A model generated the notes under the pieces. The model was not told where the DNA came from. It ran no database searches and was given only the letters and a program-made list of their open reading frames with translations. Both the position numbers and the translations under genes were made by a program. A DNA stretch of 64,000 nt, taken from Pseudoxanthobacter soli DSM 19599 (lineage in GTDB: Bacteria > Pseudomonadota > Alphaproteobacteria > Rhizobiales > Segnochrobactraceae). Location of the stretch: the NCBI RefSeq assembly GCF_900148505.1, contig NZ_FRXO01000012.1, positions 1-64,000 on the forward strand, in the 5' to 3' direction. Shown in pieces: positions 26,313-36,524 of this stretch (position 1 is the stretch's first letter; each line of letters begins with the position of its first letter).

Positions 26313-27562
26313 GACGCGAGCTCCCGGTCCGGTTCGGAGAACAGGAAGAACCGCTCGCCTTCGACCACGCGCAAAGCCTGCTCGATGGCGCCGAGCACGG
26401 TGGTGCGGTCGACCAACCGGGTGCGCTCCACGGCGACGGGGAACGGCATCAGCGCGGAAATGCGTGTCGCCAGCCCGGCGATGAAGTCGTCTCCGGCCCG
26501 CGACAGGCCGGCGCCGATGATGAGTTTGCTCGGGTTGAGGATGCAGCAGACGCCAGCGAGGCCGCGTGCGATGCGCCCGCTCAGGTCCGCGATGATGCGG
26601 CGGGCGGCGGCATCGCCCTCGGCTGCGGCCTCGAACACCATCGGGGCCTCGATCGCAGCCGGGTCACCGCCGCACAGCCGCAACAGGGCAGGGCTTTCGT
26701 CATTCTCGGCCGCCCGGCGGGCGAGGCGCGCGAACGCGCGGCCGCCAGCGGTCCACTCGAAGGCGCCGACGCCGGGCGGCGGCGGCTCGGGATCATCGGC
26801 CGGAATGCTGCCGACTTCCCCCGCGAAGCCCTCCGAACCCTCGAAGATCTCGCCGCGCACGAGGAGACCGAGGCCGATGCCCTTGCCGAGATGCACGTAG
26901 ACCGCATCGTCGAGACCCTGGGCAGCTCCGTGGCGATGCTCCGCCAGCATGGCGAACTGCACGCGGCCTCCGGCCACGAACGAGCAGGCGAACCGCTCCG
27001 CAAAGCGGGCGGACAGGATGTCGCGAAATGGCAGGCCGCTCCAGCGATCGAAACCCGGGGCGAGCTTGATGGTACCGTCCTTGCGGTCGAGGAAGCCCGG
27101 AAGGCCGAGGCCGACGGCCCAGATGTCGACGGCCTGAAGGCCGGCTTCGGCCTGCATCTCCTCGATCAGGCCGATCAGGATCGCGGCGAACTCATCCACG
27201 GAGGGCGGCGTGTCACCGAACGTATGATGGGAGGAACAAAGGATCGCGCCGTCGAGATCCGCAAGCCCCGCCCGGACCCGGCTAACGCCGAGGTCGAACC
27301 CGGCCACCAGTCCCGCCTTCGCATTGAAGGACAGCACGTTCGCCTGCGGGCCGGGCCGCATCCGGTTTGACGGTCCGGGCTCTGTCTCCCGGGCGTATCC
27401 CTTCGCAATCAGGTCGCCGACGATGGCGTTGACGGTCGGCTTCGACAGCCCGGTTTCGCGCGCCACCTCCGCCCGGGAGACCGGCGCGCGGCGGCGGATC
27501 GCCTTCAGCACGCTGAGCGCGTTGGTCTGCCGCATCACGGTGGGGGTGGTCGCTGTGGACAC
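26309..27562 (-). CDS. ROK-family transcriptional regulator
   Basis: 417 residues. The N-terminal winged helix-turn-helix (about 15-75) has APVSRAEVARETGLSKPTVN. A sugar-kinase-like ROK domain follows (GFDLGVSRVRAGLADLDG, AVGLGLPGFLD). The ROK zinc motif (His then CxCGxxGC) is missing: at that place the sequence is GEVGSIPADDPEPPPPGVG. It is therefore a sugar-sensing repressor with altered metal binding, unlikely to be a kinase. The start is GTG with AAGGAG upstream. It heads the sugar/uronate cluster and probably represses it. Confidence 0.88.
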   Translation of the reverse strand: MSTATTPTVMRQTNALSVLKAIRRRAPVSRAEVARETGLSKPTVNAIVGDLIAKGYARETEPGPSNRMRPGPQANVLSFNAKAGLVAGFDLGVSRVRAGLADLDGAILCSSHHTFGDTPPSVDEFAAILIGLIEEMQAEAGLQAVDIWAVGLGLPGFLDRKDGTIKLAPGFDRWSGLPFRDILSARFAERFACSFVAGGRVQFAMLAEHRHGAAQGLDDAVYVHLGKGIGLGLLVRGEIFEGSEGFAGEVGSIPADDPEPPPPGVGAFEWTAGGRAFARLARRAAENDESPALLRLCGGDPAAIEAPMVFEAAAEGDAAARRIIADLSGRIARGLAGVCCILNPSKLIIGAGLSRAGDDFIAGLATRISALMPFPVAVERTRLVDRTTVLGAIEQALRVVEGERFFLFSEPDRELAS

Positions 27563-27912
27563 GCGAGGCTCCTTAATTGAAAGGAAGCCTAACTGTTATG
27601 ACTATTTACAGTCAAGGCCCTTTGTCGCTTTTTTGGCCGTGCTGCAATTTTGTGCGCATGCAGCATGGCGGGCTGTGTGACCGAATGGAGCTTGGAGAGT
27701 ATAAGATGCTGAAAAGGAAGAGTTTTCGGTGGGTGCGCTCATTCGACGTAACCGGCGGGATCTGGCGGATGCGAACACGGGACGTGGCGCCGCAGCGGAC
27801 GGCTCGTCCTCCCGCGATCGACGGAATCGCCGGCCTATCCTGAAACCGCTCCGGATCGGTAACGCGGGTATAGCCGTGCAGCCAACGCGCTCTGATCCGC
27901 ATGGGTTGGGCT
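27563..27912. other. 350-base gap between ROK regulator and dnaE2, no gene
   Basis: The first 60 bases are AT-rich and should contain the ROK promoter; TTGACT (27615-27610, minus strand) could be its -35 box. The remaining 290 bases show no credible gene, RNA or clear dnaE2 terminator. Confidence 0.5.
27599..27614. promoter_or_regulatory. Candidate ROK regulator operator
   Basis: TGACT-ATTTAC-AGTCA is an inverted repeat with five-base arms, 37 bases upstream of the ROK start and overlapping the likely -35 region. Position and symmetry suggest autoregulation; there is no second copy to confirm it. Confidence 0.4.
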
Positions 27913-30900
27913 TTAACGGAAATCCCGCGTCTTCACCCGAATGCCCTCCGGCTTGAGGAGATCGGAAGGCGTGCCGGGATGCGGCACCTCCGCCATGCGG
28001 GAAGCCCGGGGCGGCCTTCCGCGCGGGTCGGGGCCCGGAACGCCATGATGGAACTCGTCGCCGCGGCCGTGGGGCAGGGGAAAGTTCGCCTCGCGCTCGC
28101 CGACCCCCGCAAGGTCGGCGGAGCGGTCGATCAGCCGGTGGGCGACGATGTGGACCACCTCGCCCTCGCGCTGCACGCGGCCCCGCACCGCGATCATGCC
28201 GGCCGCGACGATGACGCGGCGATAGCGCTCGAACATCTTCTCCCACACCACCACATTGGCGATGCCGGTCTCGTCCTCCAGGGTGATGAACATCACGCCC
28301 TTGGCGCTGCCCGGCCGCTGTCGCACCAGCACGAGGCCGGCCACCTCCACCCAGCGGCCGGCCCGCGCCGCCACCGCCTCGGCACAGGTCTGGATGCGCT
28401 GGCGCTCCAGATCCGCGCGCAGGAAGCGAAGCGGGTGGTGGCGCAGCGACAGGCCGGTGTGGCCGTAGTCCTCCACCACCTCGCTGCCGGCCGTCATCGG
28501 CCGGAGCGCGACCTCGGGCTCGCGCGCTTCCGGGGCGGTCTCACCCTGCCGGCGGTCGGCGGCCGCGAACAAAGGCAGCGGCTCGTTGCGAAGCGCGCGG
28601 ATCGCCCACAGGGCCTCGCGCCGGGCGAGCCCGAGAGCGGGGCGGAAGGCATCGGCCTTCGCCAGTTCGTGAAGCGCCTCGGAGGGTACGCCCGCGCGCC
28701 GCCACAGGTCGTCGACCGAGGCGAACGGCTTTGCGGTCCGAGCCGCTGCGATGGCGTCGGCATGGACCTTGGAAAGACCCTTGACCATCCGAAGCCCGAG
28801 CCGCACGGCGAAGACCGGCGCGTCTGCGCGTCCGTCTCGCGAAGCCGGCCCCAGGGCGTATCCACCTCCGGTCGCCGCCGGCAGGCCGGGCTCCAGCGTG
28901 CAGTCCCATGCGGAAGTCGCGACGCAGACGGGCCGGACCTCGATGCCGTGCTCGCGAGCATCGCGCACGATCTGTGCCGGCGCGTAGAAGCCCATGGGCT
29001 GGGCGTTGAGCAGGGCCGCGCAGAACACGTCCGGATGGCGGCACTTCATCCAGGCGCTGGCATAGGCGATCAGCGCGAACGAGGCGGCGTGGGATTCCGG
29101 GAAGCCGTAGCTTCCGAAGCCTTCGAGCTGGCGGAAGGTGCGCTCGGCGAATTCGCGCTCGTAGCCGTTCCGCACCATGCCGTCGACGAGCCGGTCCCGG
29201 AACTCCGAGACCCCACCCTTTGACTTGAAGGTCGCCATCGACTTGCGCAGCCGGTCCGCCTCGCCGGGGGTGAAGCCGGCGCACTCGATCGCCACCCGCA
29301 TGGCCTGTTCCTGGAACAGCGGCACGCCGAGGGTCTTCTTCAGCACGTTCGCAAGCTCGGGCCGGGGATAGTGCACGTCTTCCTTTCCGTCCCTCCGGCG
29401 CAGATAGGGATGCACCATGTCGCCCTGGATCGGTCCCGGCCGCACGATCGCCACCTGGATCACGAGATCGTAGAACTCCTTCGGCTTCAGGCGCGGCAGC
29501 ATCGACATCTGCGCCCGGGACTCGATCTGGAAGGTGCCGAGCGTATCGGCCTTCTGGATCATGGCGTAGGTCTTCGGGTCGTCGTCGGGAATGGCGGCGA
29601 GGTCGAGATCGAGGCCCTTGTGCTTCTTCAGAAGCTCGAACGCCCCCTTCATGCAGCTCAGCATCCCGAGCGCGAGGACGTCGACCTTCATGAAGCGCAG
29701 CACGTCGATGTCATCCTTGTCCCACTCGATCACCTGCCGGTCCGCCATGGCGGCGGGTTCGATCGGAACCAGCTCGTCGAGCCGGTCGTGGGTCAGCACG
29801 AAGCCGCCGGGGTGCTGGCTGAGGTGCCGCGGCGCGCCCGTCAGCCGGCCGGCCAGTTCGAGCGTCAGCTGCAGCCGGCGATCATCGAGATTGAGGTTGA
29901 GCCCCTCGAACTGCTCCTGCGCCACCCCGCCGCGCGACCAGCCCGAGATGTGGACGGACAGGCTTCGGATCAGGTCCTCCGGCAGGCCGAGCGCCTTGCC
30001 CACATCGCGCAGCGCGCCCCGGCTACGATAGCGGATCACCGTCGCGCACAGCGCGGCACGGTCGCGGCCATAGCTGTCGAGCACCCACTGCATCACCTCC
30101 TCGCGGCGGTTGTGCTCGAAATCCACGTCGATGTCGGGCGGCTCGTGGCGCTCCTCGCTGACGAAGCGCTCGAACAGGAGGTCGATGCGCTGCGGGTCGA
30201 TGGAGGTGATCCCGAGCACGAAGCAGACCGCGCTGTTGGCCGCCGAGCCGCGCCCCTGGCAGAGAATGTCCTGCGAACGGGCATAGCGGACGATCGACAG
30301 CACGGTGAGGAAATAGGGCGCGTAGTCGAGCTTCCGGATCAGGGCGAGCTCATGTTGAAGCGTGGCGCGCACCTTGTCCGGCAGACCGGCGGGATAGCGC
30401 CAGGCCGCGCCGGCCCAGGTTTCCTTCTCCAGCGCCTCCTGCGCCGTCAGGCCGGGATGGATCCGTTCGTGCGGGTATTGATAGGAGAGTTCGTCGAGCG
30501 AGAACCGGCAGCGCTCCATGATCTCGACGGTGCGGGCGAGCGCGTCAGGATAGCGCGCGAACAGCCGGTGCATTTCCGGTGGCGGCTTGAGGTAGCGGTC
30601 CGCGTGCCGTTCCCGCCGCGCGCCGAGGTCGTCGATGGTGACGTTGTGGCGGATGCAGGTGACGACATCCTGCAGGATGCGCTGCTCGGGGGCGTGGAAC
30701 AGGACGTCGTTGGTGACGACGGTCGCGACGCGCATCTTCGCCGCAAGGCCGGAAAGCTGCCAAAGCCGCAGCGGATCGTTCGGTCGCCGCCGCAGCGTCA
30801 GCGCCAGATAGGCGCGGTCGGCGAACGCCTCCGCGAGGCGGCCCAGTTGCAGGCGACAGAGATCGTCGGCCTCGTCGGGCACCAGAATGGCGATCAGCCC

Positions 30901-31260
30901 TTCGGCATGACCGGCGAGATCGTCCCATTCGAGATGGCACTTTCCCTTGCCGCCGCGCTTCTTGCCGAGCGACAGGAGCCGGCACAGCCGGGCATAGGCC
31001 GACCGGTCGGTTGGATAGACCAGCACCGACATGCCGTCGGCGAGATCGAGCCGGCAGCCGACGACGAGGCGCACCCCGGTGGCGCGCGCCGCCTCGTAGG
31101 CCCGCACCATGCCGGCGAGCGAGTTGCGGTCGACGATGCCGATAGCCTCGATGCCGAGCAGTGCCGCGGTGGCGAACAACTCCTCACACGACGAGGCCCC
31201 CCGCAGGAAACTGAAATGCGAGGACACCTGCAGTTCGGCATAGCGGGCGTGGGCGGACAT
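27913..31260 (-). CDS. dnaE2: Error-prone DNA polymerase III alpha subunit DnaE2 (ImuC)
   Basis: Translesion polymerase of the SOS mutasome. 1115 residues, typical for DnaE2. The PHP domain is N-terminal ([18 protein letters not shown]). The polymerase core carries the catalytic aspartates in [19 protein letters not shown]. An OB-fold region ([19 protein letters not shown]) lies near the end, and the protein closes with KTRDFR, the usual DnaE2 tail. It starts 10 bases after imuB and belongs to the same LexA-controlled transcript. Confidence 0.96.
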   Translation of the reverse strand: MSAHARYAELQVSSHFSFLRGASSCEELFATAALLGIEAIGIVDRNSLAGMVRAYEAARATGVRLVVGCRLDLADGMSVLVYPTDRSAYARLCRLLSLGKKRGGKGKCHLEWDDLAGHAEGLIAILVPDEADDLCRLQLGRLAEAFADRAYLALTLRRRPNDPLRLWQLSGLAAKMRVATVVTNDVLFHAPEQRILQDVVTCIRHNVTIDDLGARRERHADRYLKPPPEMHRLFARYPDALARTVEIMERCRFSLDELSYQYPHERIHPGLTAQEALEKETWAGAAWRYPAGLPDKVRATLQHELALIRKLDYAPYFLTVLSIVRYARSQDILCQGRGSAANSAVCFVLGITSIDPQRIDLLFERFVSEERHEPPDIDVDFEHNRREEVMQWVLDSYGRDRAALCATVIRYRSRGALRDVGKALGLPEDLIRSLSVHISGWSRGGVAQEQFEGLNLNLDDRRLQLTLELAGRLTGAPRHLSQHPGGFVLTHDRLDELVPIEPAAMADRQVIEWDKDDIDVLRFMKVDVLALGMLSCMKGAFELLKKHKGLDLDLAAIPDDDPKTYAMIQKADTLGTFQIESRAQMSMLPRLKPKEFYDLVIQVAIVRPGPIQGDMVHPYLRRRDGKEDVHYPRPELANVLKKTLGVPLFQEQAMRVAIECAGFTPGEADRLRKSMATFKSKGGVSEFRDRLVDGMVRNGYEREFAERTFRQLEGFGSYGFPESHAASFALIAYASAWMKCRHPDVFCAALLNAQPMGFYAPAQIVRDAREHGIEVRPVCVATSAWDCTLEPGLPAATGGGYALGPASRDGRADAPVFAVRLGLRMVKGLSKVHADAIAAARTAKPFASVDDLWRRAGVPSEALHELAKADAFRPALGLARREALWAIRALRNEPLPLFAAADRRQGETAPEAREPEVALRPMTAGSEVVEDYGHTGLSLRHHPLRFLRADLERQRIQTCAEAVAARAGRWVEVAGLVLVRQRPGSAKGVMFITLEDETGIANVVVWEKMFERYRRVIVAAGMIAVRGRVQREGEVVHIVAHRLIDRSADLAGVGEREANFPLPHGRGDEFHHGVPGPDPRGRPPRASRMAEVPHPGTPSDLLKPEGIRVKTRDFR

Positions 31261-31270
31261 CGTTCCACCC

Positions 31271-32956
31271 TCAGCCGAACAGACCGTGCAGGAACCAGCG
31301 GTGCGAGCCGGTGGCCGGGTCCTCGCCGTTGCCGGCGCGGAAGATCCAGTAGCGTTCGCCGGATTCGGCCTCGACGCGGAAATAGTCCCGCACCATGGTG
31401 GTCTCCTCTTCGCGCACCCACCATTCGCCGAAGATGCGTTCCGGCCCGTCGGCCCGCTTCACCCGCTGCCGTTCTCCCCGCCAGACGAAGAAGCTCGGCG
31501 GATGGTCCGGCAGGACGGTGAGCGTCTCGATCGGCTCCGGCCGCGCCAGCAGCCGGGTGGGGCGGGGCCAGGGATCGGTCCAGGTCGCGCCGGTCTCCGG
31601 CGCGAGCGGCGGAACGCGGCCGACGGACCGCTCGGGCAGGTCGCTCGCCACCGGCGCGGCGCGGTAGAGCCGGTGTTCCCCGACCCGGTTCGCCAGCGTA
31701 TCCACCAGATCCGAGATGTCGGCCGCCGCTTCGCCGGAAAAAGACGCGGCGGCCTGCCGGTTTGCCAGAGGCTCGGCCATCGGCACGGCCAGCGTCATCG
31801 CCTCGATGCCGAAGCCCGGGGCGATGGTTTCGATCCGGTCGCACAGCAGGCGGCCGAGATGGCGCACGTCGCGCACGGGCAGGGCGGTTCCCACCCGCAC
31901 GGCCTGGAGCGTGCCGTCGACCCGGTGGCAGAGGAGATCGAGCCTGCGGGCCCCGAGCCCCCGCGCTTCCAGCACCTCGCACAGCCGGCCGGCGATCAGG
32001 CCGATATGGCGGGCGATGGTTTCGGCCGACGAGATCGGCTCGGCGAACGCCCGGCGCACCTCCACCGGATCGGGCGGGCGGAGCGGATCGATGGGCTCCG
32101 CGATGCGGCCGAATGCCTGATCGAGCCGAAGGCCGGGCTCCGGGCCGAACCGCAGGGCGAGCGGGGCACGGGGGGCGGCCTCGACATCGGCCACGGAGCG
32201 GAAGCCGAGCAGGCGCAGGCCTGCCGCGGTTCCGGCGGCGAGCCGCAGGGCCGCGAGCGGCAGCGCGGCGATGTCGGCCCCGGCCTGTCCGGGCAGGCTC
32301 ACATAAGTCGGTCGGACGGGTTGGGCCGGCCCGCGGCGCATCGAGCCGGATCGGCTCGAGCCTTGCCGCTGCGTCTGGTCCGGTCGCGTCAAGTCCTGTG
32401 GGGCGTCCTGCCGGGCGATGTCCTGCCGGGCGATGTCCTGCCGGGCGATGTCATGCCGGGCGATGTCCTGCCGCCCCTGGCCGTATCGCGCCAGTCCATG
32501 GGCCGCGCCCCAGCTGTCGGCGATGGCCGCGCGCGCCGCGATACCGGATGCGGCGAGCCGGTCCACGATATCCGCCAGCATCGCCGCCTCGCCGCCGTGA
32601 AGGTGGTCGGCGCCGCTCGTTTCGATCACGATGCCGTCCGGCGGGTCGACGGCGACCACGGGGGCGTAGCGCTGCTGCATCCACACGGCGAGCCGTTCGA
32701 GCGCCTCGGCGTCGCCACCCGGATCCGCGTCCTCGACGGCGAGACCGGGCACCATGATCCGCGCCCGGGTCGCTGGGATGCCGGCCCGAAGTCCGGCACG
32801 CATGGCGGCCGAATCCACGGCCAGCACCACCCGTCGCCGGCCGTCGTGGCCGATCAGGGCGAGCGGAACGTCAGCCGAAGGTACCGGACCGTTGCGCCGC
32901 CGGCGCACCCTGTCCGTGGGCCAGGTCGGAAGGAAGATAGAGACGACCCGTGTCAT
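31271..32956 (-). CDS. imuB: ImuB, inactive Y-family polymerase subunit
   Basis: Bridges DnaE2 and the beta clamp in the mutasome. 561 residues from ATG 32956 ([13 protein letters not shown]). The Y-family fold is recognisable ([10 protein letters not shown]-type segment, [10 protein letters not shown]) but the catalytic acidic residues are not conserved, as known for ImuB. The C terminus ([11 protein letters not shown] to WFLHGLFG) is the family hallmark. Unusual: a hydrophilic insert of about 50 residues after ARYG includes four tandem [10 protein letters not shown] units. The start overlaps imuA by 86 bases. Confidence 0.93.
   Translation of the reverse strand: MTRVVSIFLPTWPTDRVRRRRNGPVPSADVPLALIGHDGRRRVVLAVDSAAMRAGLRAGIPATRARIMVPGLAVEDADPGGDAEALERLAVWMQQRYAPVVAVDPPDGIVIETSGADHLHGGEAAMLADIVDRLAASGIAARAAIADSWGAAHGLARYGQGRQDIARHDIARQDIARQDIARQDAPQDLTRPDQTQRQGSSRSGSMRRGPAQPVRPTYVSLPGQAGADIAALPLAALRLAAGTAAGLRLLGFRSVADVEAAPRAPLALRFGPEPGLRLDQAFGRIAEPIDPLRPPDPVEVRRAFAEPISSAETIARHIGLIAGRLCEVLEARGLGARRLDLLCHRVDGTLQAVRVGTALPVRDVRHLGRLLCDRIETIAPGFGIEAMTLAVPMAEPLANRQAAASFSGEAAADISDLVDTLANRVGEHRLYRAAPVASDLPERSVGRVPPLAPETGATWTDPWPRPTRLLARPEPIETLTVLPDHPPSFFVWRGERQRVKRADGPERIFGEWWVREEETTMVRDYFRVEAESGERYWIFRAGNGEDPATGSHRWFLHGLFG
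32408..32467 (-). repeat. Four 15-bp tandem repeats inside imuB
   Basis: Unit CTGCCGGGCGATGTC on the plus strand is repeated at 32408, 32423, 32438 and 32453, the last with one base change. Being a multiple of three it keeps the frame and encodes [10 protein letters not shown] units, a likely slippage-prone microsatellite in a variable linker of ImuB. Confidence 0.93.
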
Positions 32957-33632
32957 CGCAGGCCTCCAGTTCAAATTCCGCCGGTTCTCCGGCCCGGCAG
33001 CGCACCAGTTCCACCCGCCAGCGATGGCGGCCGACGCCCGGTACAGGCAGCGCCGCCGACGGCCGCACGGAGATGCGCCAGCGCGTCGCCGCCGCGGTGG
33101 GCAGACCGAATTCGGCCGCCTCCGCCCGGCGGCGCCAGCGGCGCAGCGCGATCCCGAGGCTGCCGGAGGTCTCGGCCGAAAGCTGCAGCCGGCGCGAGGC
33201 CGTCATGGAAAGGCGAGACACCTCCGCCACCACCGCCCCGAGGCCGCCATGGCGCAGCCCTTCCTCCGCGCAGGCGAGAACGGTGCGGTCGTCGTCCGCC
33301 TCCACGTAGATCACCCGGTCAGGCGCGAGGCCGGCCTGGGCGAGGGCGGGGGCGAACAGGTCGGGGCGGGTGAGGCACCACAGCACCTTGCCGCGGGTGC
33401 GGGCCGCCAGCCCCGCGGCGAACAGCGCCGCCGCAGCCCCATCGATGGCACCGCCGTCACCGCCGGTCACTTCGTGCAGCGCGCCCAGCGGCAGCCCGCC
33501 GTCCGGAAGGCGGCGGTCCACCTCCACCACGCCGAACGGAAGCACGGCCCGGGCAGGACGGTCTCCGCTCTCGATCCGGCGGATGCGGGCGCGCAGCGCC
33601 TCAAGGGCAGGGTGGGGCGTCACGATCCACAT
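32871..33632 (-). CDS. imuA: ImuA (SulA/RecA-like mutasome protein)
   Basis: First gene of the SOS mutagenesis cassette; ImuA is thought to act with RecA, ImuB and DnaE2. 253 residues. The typical N-terminal segment (LEALRARIRRIES), then LPDGGLPLGALHEVTG and GKVLWCLTRPDLFAPAL, match the family. ATG 33632 has a GGAGG site four bases upstream; a longer open frame to 33890 would run through the LexA box and is rejected. The LexA box lies 26 bases upstream. Confidence 0.9.
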   Translation of the reverse strand: MWIVTPHPALEALRARIRRIESGDRPARAVLPFGVVEVDRRLPDGGLPLGALHEVTGGDGGAIDGAAAALFAAGLAARTRGKVLWCLTRPDLFAPALAQAGLAPDRVIYVEADDDRTVLACAEEGLRHGGLGAVVAEVSRLSMTASRRLQLSAETSGSLGIALRRWRRRAEAAEFGLPTAAATRWRISVRPSAALPVPGVGRHRWRVELVRCRAGEPAEFELEACDDTGRLYLPSDLAHGQGAPAAQRSGTFG

Positions 33633-33657
33633 CGACCTCCGAAATCGCCGTGCACAT

Positions 33658-33672
33658 GTTCTCTTTTTGTTC
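33658..33672. promoter_or_regulatory. LexA (SOS) box of imuA-imuB-dnaE2
   Basis: GTTC-TCTTTTT-GTTC matches the alphaproteobacterial LexA site GTTC-N7-GTTC exactly. It is 26 bases before the imuA start and 250 bases before the divergent mscS gene, so it should control the mutagenesis cassette. Confidence 0.9.
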
Positions 33673-33919
33673 TTATTTTCGCGAGGGAGAGTCAAGAGGG
33701 ATCGCCTTGTGGTCCAGCCGGTGGGCTGGACGATCACCTGTCGGCAGGGAAACGGACGTCCACCAGGCGATCGCTGCCACCCACGATTGCTGCCCTGTGG
33801 AAGGAGGGTTCTATCCGGTTGTTTGAAAAAACGATTTCCGCAGCGCCTTTGTCGGGATACAGGATCTGCCCAGCTTGAGCGCATGTCCACGCCGAGGTGG
33901 ACACCTGAAGGGCCTTCGA

Positions 33920-35590
33920 ATGCTGAAGATTGTCCGCCTGCTCTTCCTGTTGCTGGTGATCGCCGCGCAGCCTGCCGCCGCGCAGACCGACAACCCGCTC
34001 GATCCGATGGATACGTCCAGCCCCAGCGCCACCTACCAGTCCTTCGTCGACGCGGCGAAGCGGATCGAGGCGCAGTACATGGATTACATCGCCGGCAAGA
34101 CGGTCGCGAAGGCGCTCGCGCTGCGCCACAGCATCGACCGCGTGCGGCGCCTGATGGATCTGAGCACCCTGCCGCCGGCCACGCGGCTGAAGGTCGGCAA
34201 CGCCGCCTTCGGCTACCTGCTCGATATCCTTGCCCGGCTTCCCCCGTTCAATCCGGCGGACATTCCCGGTGCGAGCGGGCGCGACTGGGGCAAACTGCCG
34301 CCGAAATGGGACATTCCGGGCACGGAAATCCGCATCGCCCGCGTCGAGACGGGACCGCGGGCGGGCGAATACCTGTTCACCGCCGAGAGCATCGAGAACC
34401 TCCCGGACTATTATTCCATCATCATTCACAGGCCCCGCGTTCAGCCGGGCCTCTACAACAGCTTCCATCAGGAACAGATCAACTTCACAGGCCCGTTCAT
34501 CCCCGACCGGTGGGTCAGGCAGATTCCGAAGCCGCTCCAGCAGACTTTCCTGGACACGCCGATCTGGAAAGAGATCGTGATCGTGGCCGCGATCCTGCTG
34601 GTGCTGTTCCTGATGATCGGCTGGACGCGCTTCGCTCACCGCATGGCAAAAGACGCCGGCCATGTCGGGCGTCTGGCCTGGCATCTGGCGGTGCCGCTGA
34701 TGCTCCTGTTCCTCTACACGCTCTACCAGAGGATGGTGGCCATCCAGATCAACCTCTTCGGCGACTTCGCCGCCGGCGAGAGCATCCTCAGCGCGGTCGT
34801 TTCCTATGCCGCGGCGGCCTGGGCGGCATGGATCGCCTGCTTCCTGGTGGTGGAGGCGGTGATCGCGTCGCCCAGCATCCCCGACAACAGCTACGACGCG
34901 CATCTGCTGCGCCTCGCGGCCCGGCTCGCGGCGGTGCTGTCGTCCGGCACCATCCTCATCTACGGCGCGAACGACATCGGCATCCCGGCACTCGGTCTCG
35001 TCGCCGGCCTCGGCGTCGGCGGCTTCGCCCTCGCGCTCGCCTCGCAGTCCACCATCGAGAACCTGTTCGGCGGCCTTTCGATCTTCGCGGACCGTCCCTT
35101 CCGGGTCGGCGATTTCATCCATTATGGCGGCGGCTCGGGCTCGGTCGAAACGATCGGACCACGTTCGAGCCGCATCCGCGCGCCGGACGGCTCCCTCATC
35201 ACGGTGCCGAACAGCGACCTCGCCAAGATGCACATCACCAATTCGTCGATGCGCAACAAGTGCCTGTTCCTGCATACCCTCAACCTGCGCTGCGATGTCT
35301 CGCCCGACATCATAAGAACGTTGCTCCACGACCTTCAGGCCCTTGTCGACGGCGAGGATGCATTGGAAAAGTCGCCGGGAATGCCACGCGTGACTCTCAC
35401 GGCCATCGGGCCGCTCGCGCTCCAGGTGGAAATCCGCGGCTATGTGCTGATGTCGGACTACGGTGCGTTCCTGAAAATCCAGCAGGCCCTCATCCTGGCC
35501 ATACTCGAACGGGTCGAGGCGGCTGGAGACATTCTTGCCGTTCCGGCTCTGCAGCTTTCGTCCGAAGCAGCCGGGAGAAAGGCGGGCTAG
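33920..35590 (+). CDS. Mechanosensitive ion channel (MscS family) with periplasmic N-terminal domain
   Basis: 556 residues. A signal-like hydrophobic N terminus ends AAAQ (about residue 22), followed by some 190 soluble residues likely in the periplasm. Four to five membrane helices follow from about residue 215. The pore helix GLVAGLGVGGFALALASQSTIENLFGG has the Gly/Ala pattern of MscS TM3, and the beta domain (DFIHYGGGSGSVETIGPRS, then VPNSDLAK) follows. ATG 33920 has a GAAGGG site. It lies divergent from imuA and 46 bases before the PhnD-like gene. Confidence 0.9.
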   Translation: MLKIVRLLFLLLVIAAQPAAAQTDNPLDPMDTSSPSATYQSFVDAAKRIEAQYMDYIAGKTVAKALALRHSIDRVRRLMDLSTLPPATRLKVGNAAFGYLLDILARLPPFNPADIPGASGRDWGKLPPKWDIPGTEIRIARVETGPRAGEYLFTAESIENLPDYYSIIIHRPRVQPGLYNSFHQEQINFTGPFIPDRWVRQIPKPLQQTFLDTPIWKEIVIVAAILLVLFLMIGWTRFAHRMAKDAGHVGRLAWHLAVPLMLLFLYTLYQRMVAIQINLFGDFAAGESILSAVVSYAAAAWAAWIACFLVVEAVIASPSIPDNSYDAHLLRLAARLAAVLSSGTILIYGANDIGIPALGLVAGLGVGGFALALASQSTIENLFGGLSIFADRPFRVGDFIHYGGGSGSVETIGPRSSRIRAPDGSLITVPNSDLAKMHITNSSMRNKCLFLHTLNLRCDVSPDIIRTLLHDLQALVDGEDALEKSPGMPRVTLTAIGPLALQVEIRGYVLMSDYGAFLKIQQALILAILERVEAAGDILAVPALQLSSEAAGRKAG

Positions 35591-35636
35591 CTCGCTGGGG
35601 GTGCCCCCGATTTACGCCGCAGCCGGAGAGGTGCCG

Positions 35637-36470
35637 ATGGACGCTGTTCCGCCGCCTATCGTGGGCGATACCGTAACCCTCGGCATGTACGACCTGCCCA
35701 TGTTGCGGGAGGCGAACGATCGTCTGTGGGCCTATCTCCGCGACCGCCTCGTCGCGAGGGGTTGGCGAGGGGTGCCGGAGCTGATCGACCGCTCGCGTGC
35801 CATCGACGACGCGCTCGCCGACCCGGGCCTCGTGCTCGGTCACACCTGCGGCTATCCCCTGCGCACGCGTTTCGCCGGCCGGCTCCGCGTCGTGGCGACG
35901 CCGGACTATCGCGGGCCTTACGCATCCGGCGGCCGCCATTGCAGCGTCGTCGTGGTGCGGCACGACGATCCGGCGGCGGATCTCGCCGCCCTGTATGGCC
36001 GCGTCGCCGCGGTCAACGGCTTCGACAGCAACACCGGCATGAACCTTCTGCGTGCGGCCGTCGCGCCGCTCGCCGGGGGGCAGGCCTTCTTCGGCGGCGT
36101 GCTCGAAACCGGCGCCCATGTGGCGAGCCTCGCCGCCGTTGCCGACGGCATGGCGGACGTGGCCGCCATCGATGGCGTGACGTTCGACCTCGTCGCCCGC
36201 CACACGCCGGACGATGTCGCCGGCGTCCGCGTGCTCACCCGCACCGCCGACAGCCCGAACCTGCCGTTGGTCACCCGGATGGGTGCGCCGGACGCGCTCG
36301 TGGCCGCATTGCGTGCCGCGCTCGATGAGGCCGCCCGCGCGCCCGAGCTGGCCGCGGCCCGCGAGGCGTTGGGCCTCGCCGGCTTCCTCGTCCTGCCGGA
36401 CGAGGCCTATGACCGCGTGCTGGAACTGGAACGCGCGGCGGCGGCGGCCGGCTATCCGCGGCTGGCCTGA
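35637..36470 (+). CDS. PhnD-like periplasmic-binding-fold protein without signal peptide
   Basis: 277 residues resembling the phosphate/phosphonate binding-protein (PhnD/DUF3834-like) fold. TLGMYDLPMLREAND opens strand 1, LGHTCGYPLRTR is the ligand-loop region, VAAVNGFDSNTGMNLLRAAVAPL is the second lobe, and AAIDGVTFDLVARH is the hinge. There is no Sec signal peptide and no transporter genes beside it, so it may act in the cytoplasm. ATG 35637 has a GGAGAG site. Ligand and role unknown. May share a transcript with the MscS gene. Confidence 0.72.
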   Translation: MDAVPPPIVGDTVTLGMYDLPMLREANDRLWAYLRDRLVARGWRGVPELIDRSRAIDDALADPGLVLGHTCGYPLRTRFAGRLRVVATPDYRGPYASGGRHCSVVVVRHDDPAADLAALYGRVAAVNGFDSNTGMNLLRAAVAPLAGGQAFFGGVLETGAHVASLAAVADGMADVAAIDGVTFDLVARHTPDDVAGVRVLTRTADSPNLPLVTRMGAPDALVAALRAALDEAARAPELAAAREALGLAGFLVLPDEAYDRVLELERAAAAAGYPRLA

Positions 36471-36524
36471 AGCCGTCGCCTTTCGCAGGCTGGAAACCTC
36501 TCCGTCTGCCGCGGCCGCCCCGCG

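Noticed and set aside
32408-32467. Tandem 15-mers as a CRISPR or iteron array
   Set aside because: Units are contiguous with no spacers, in frame within imuB, and far from the replication genes.
33633-33890. 86-residue N-terminal extension of ImuA
   Set aside because: It would cover the LexA box; ATG 33632 has a GGAGG site at ideal distance.
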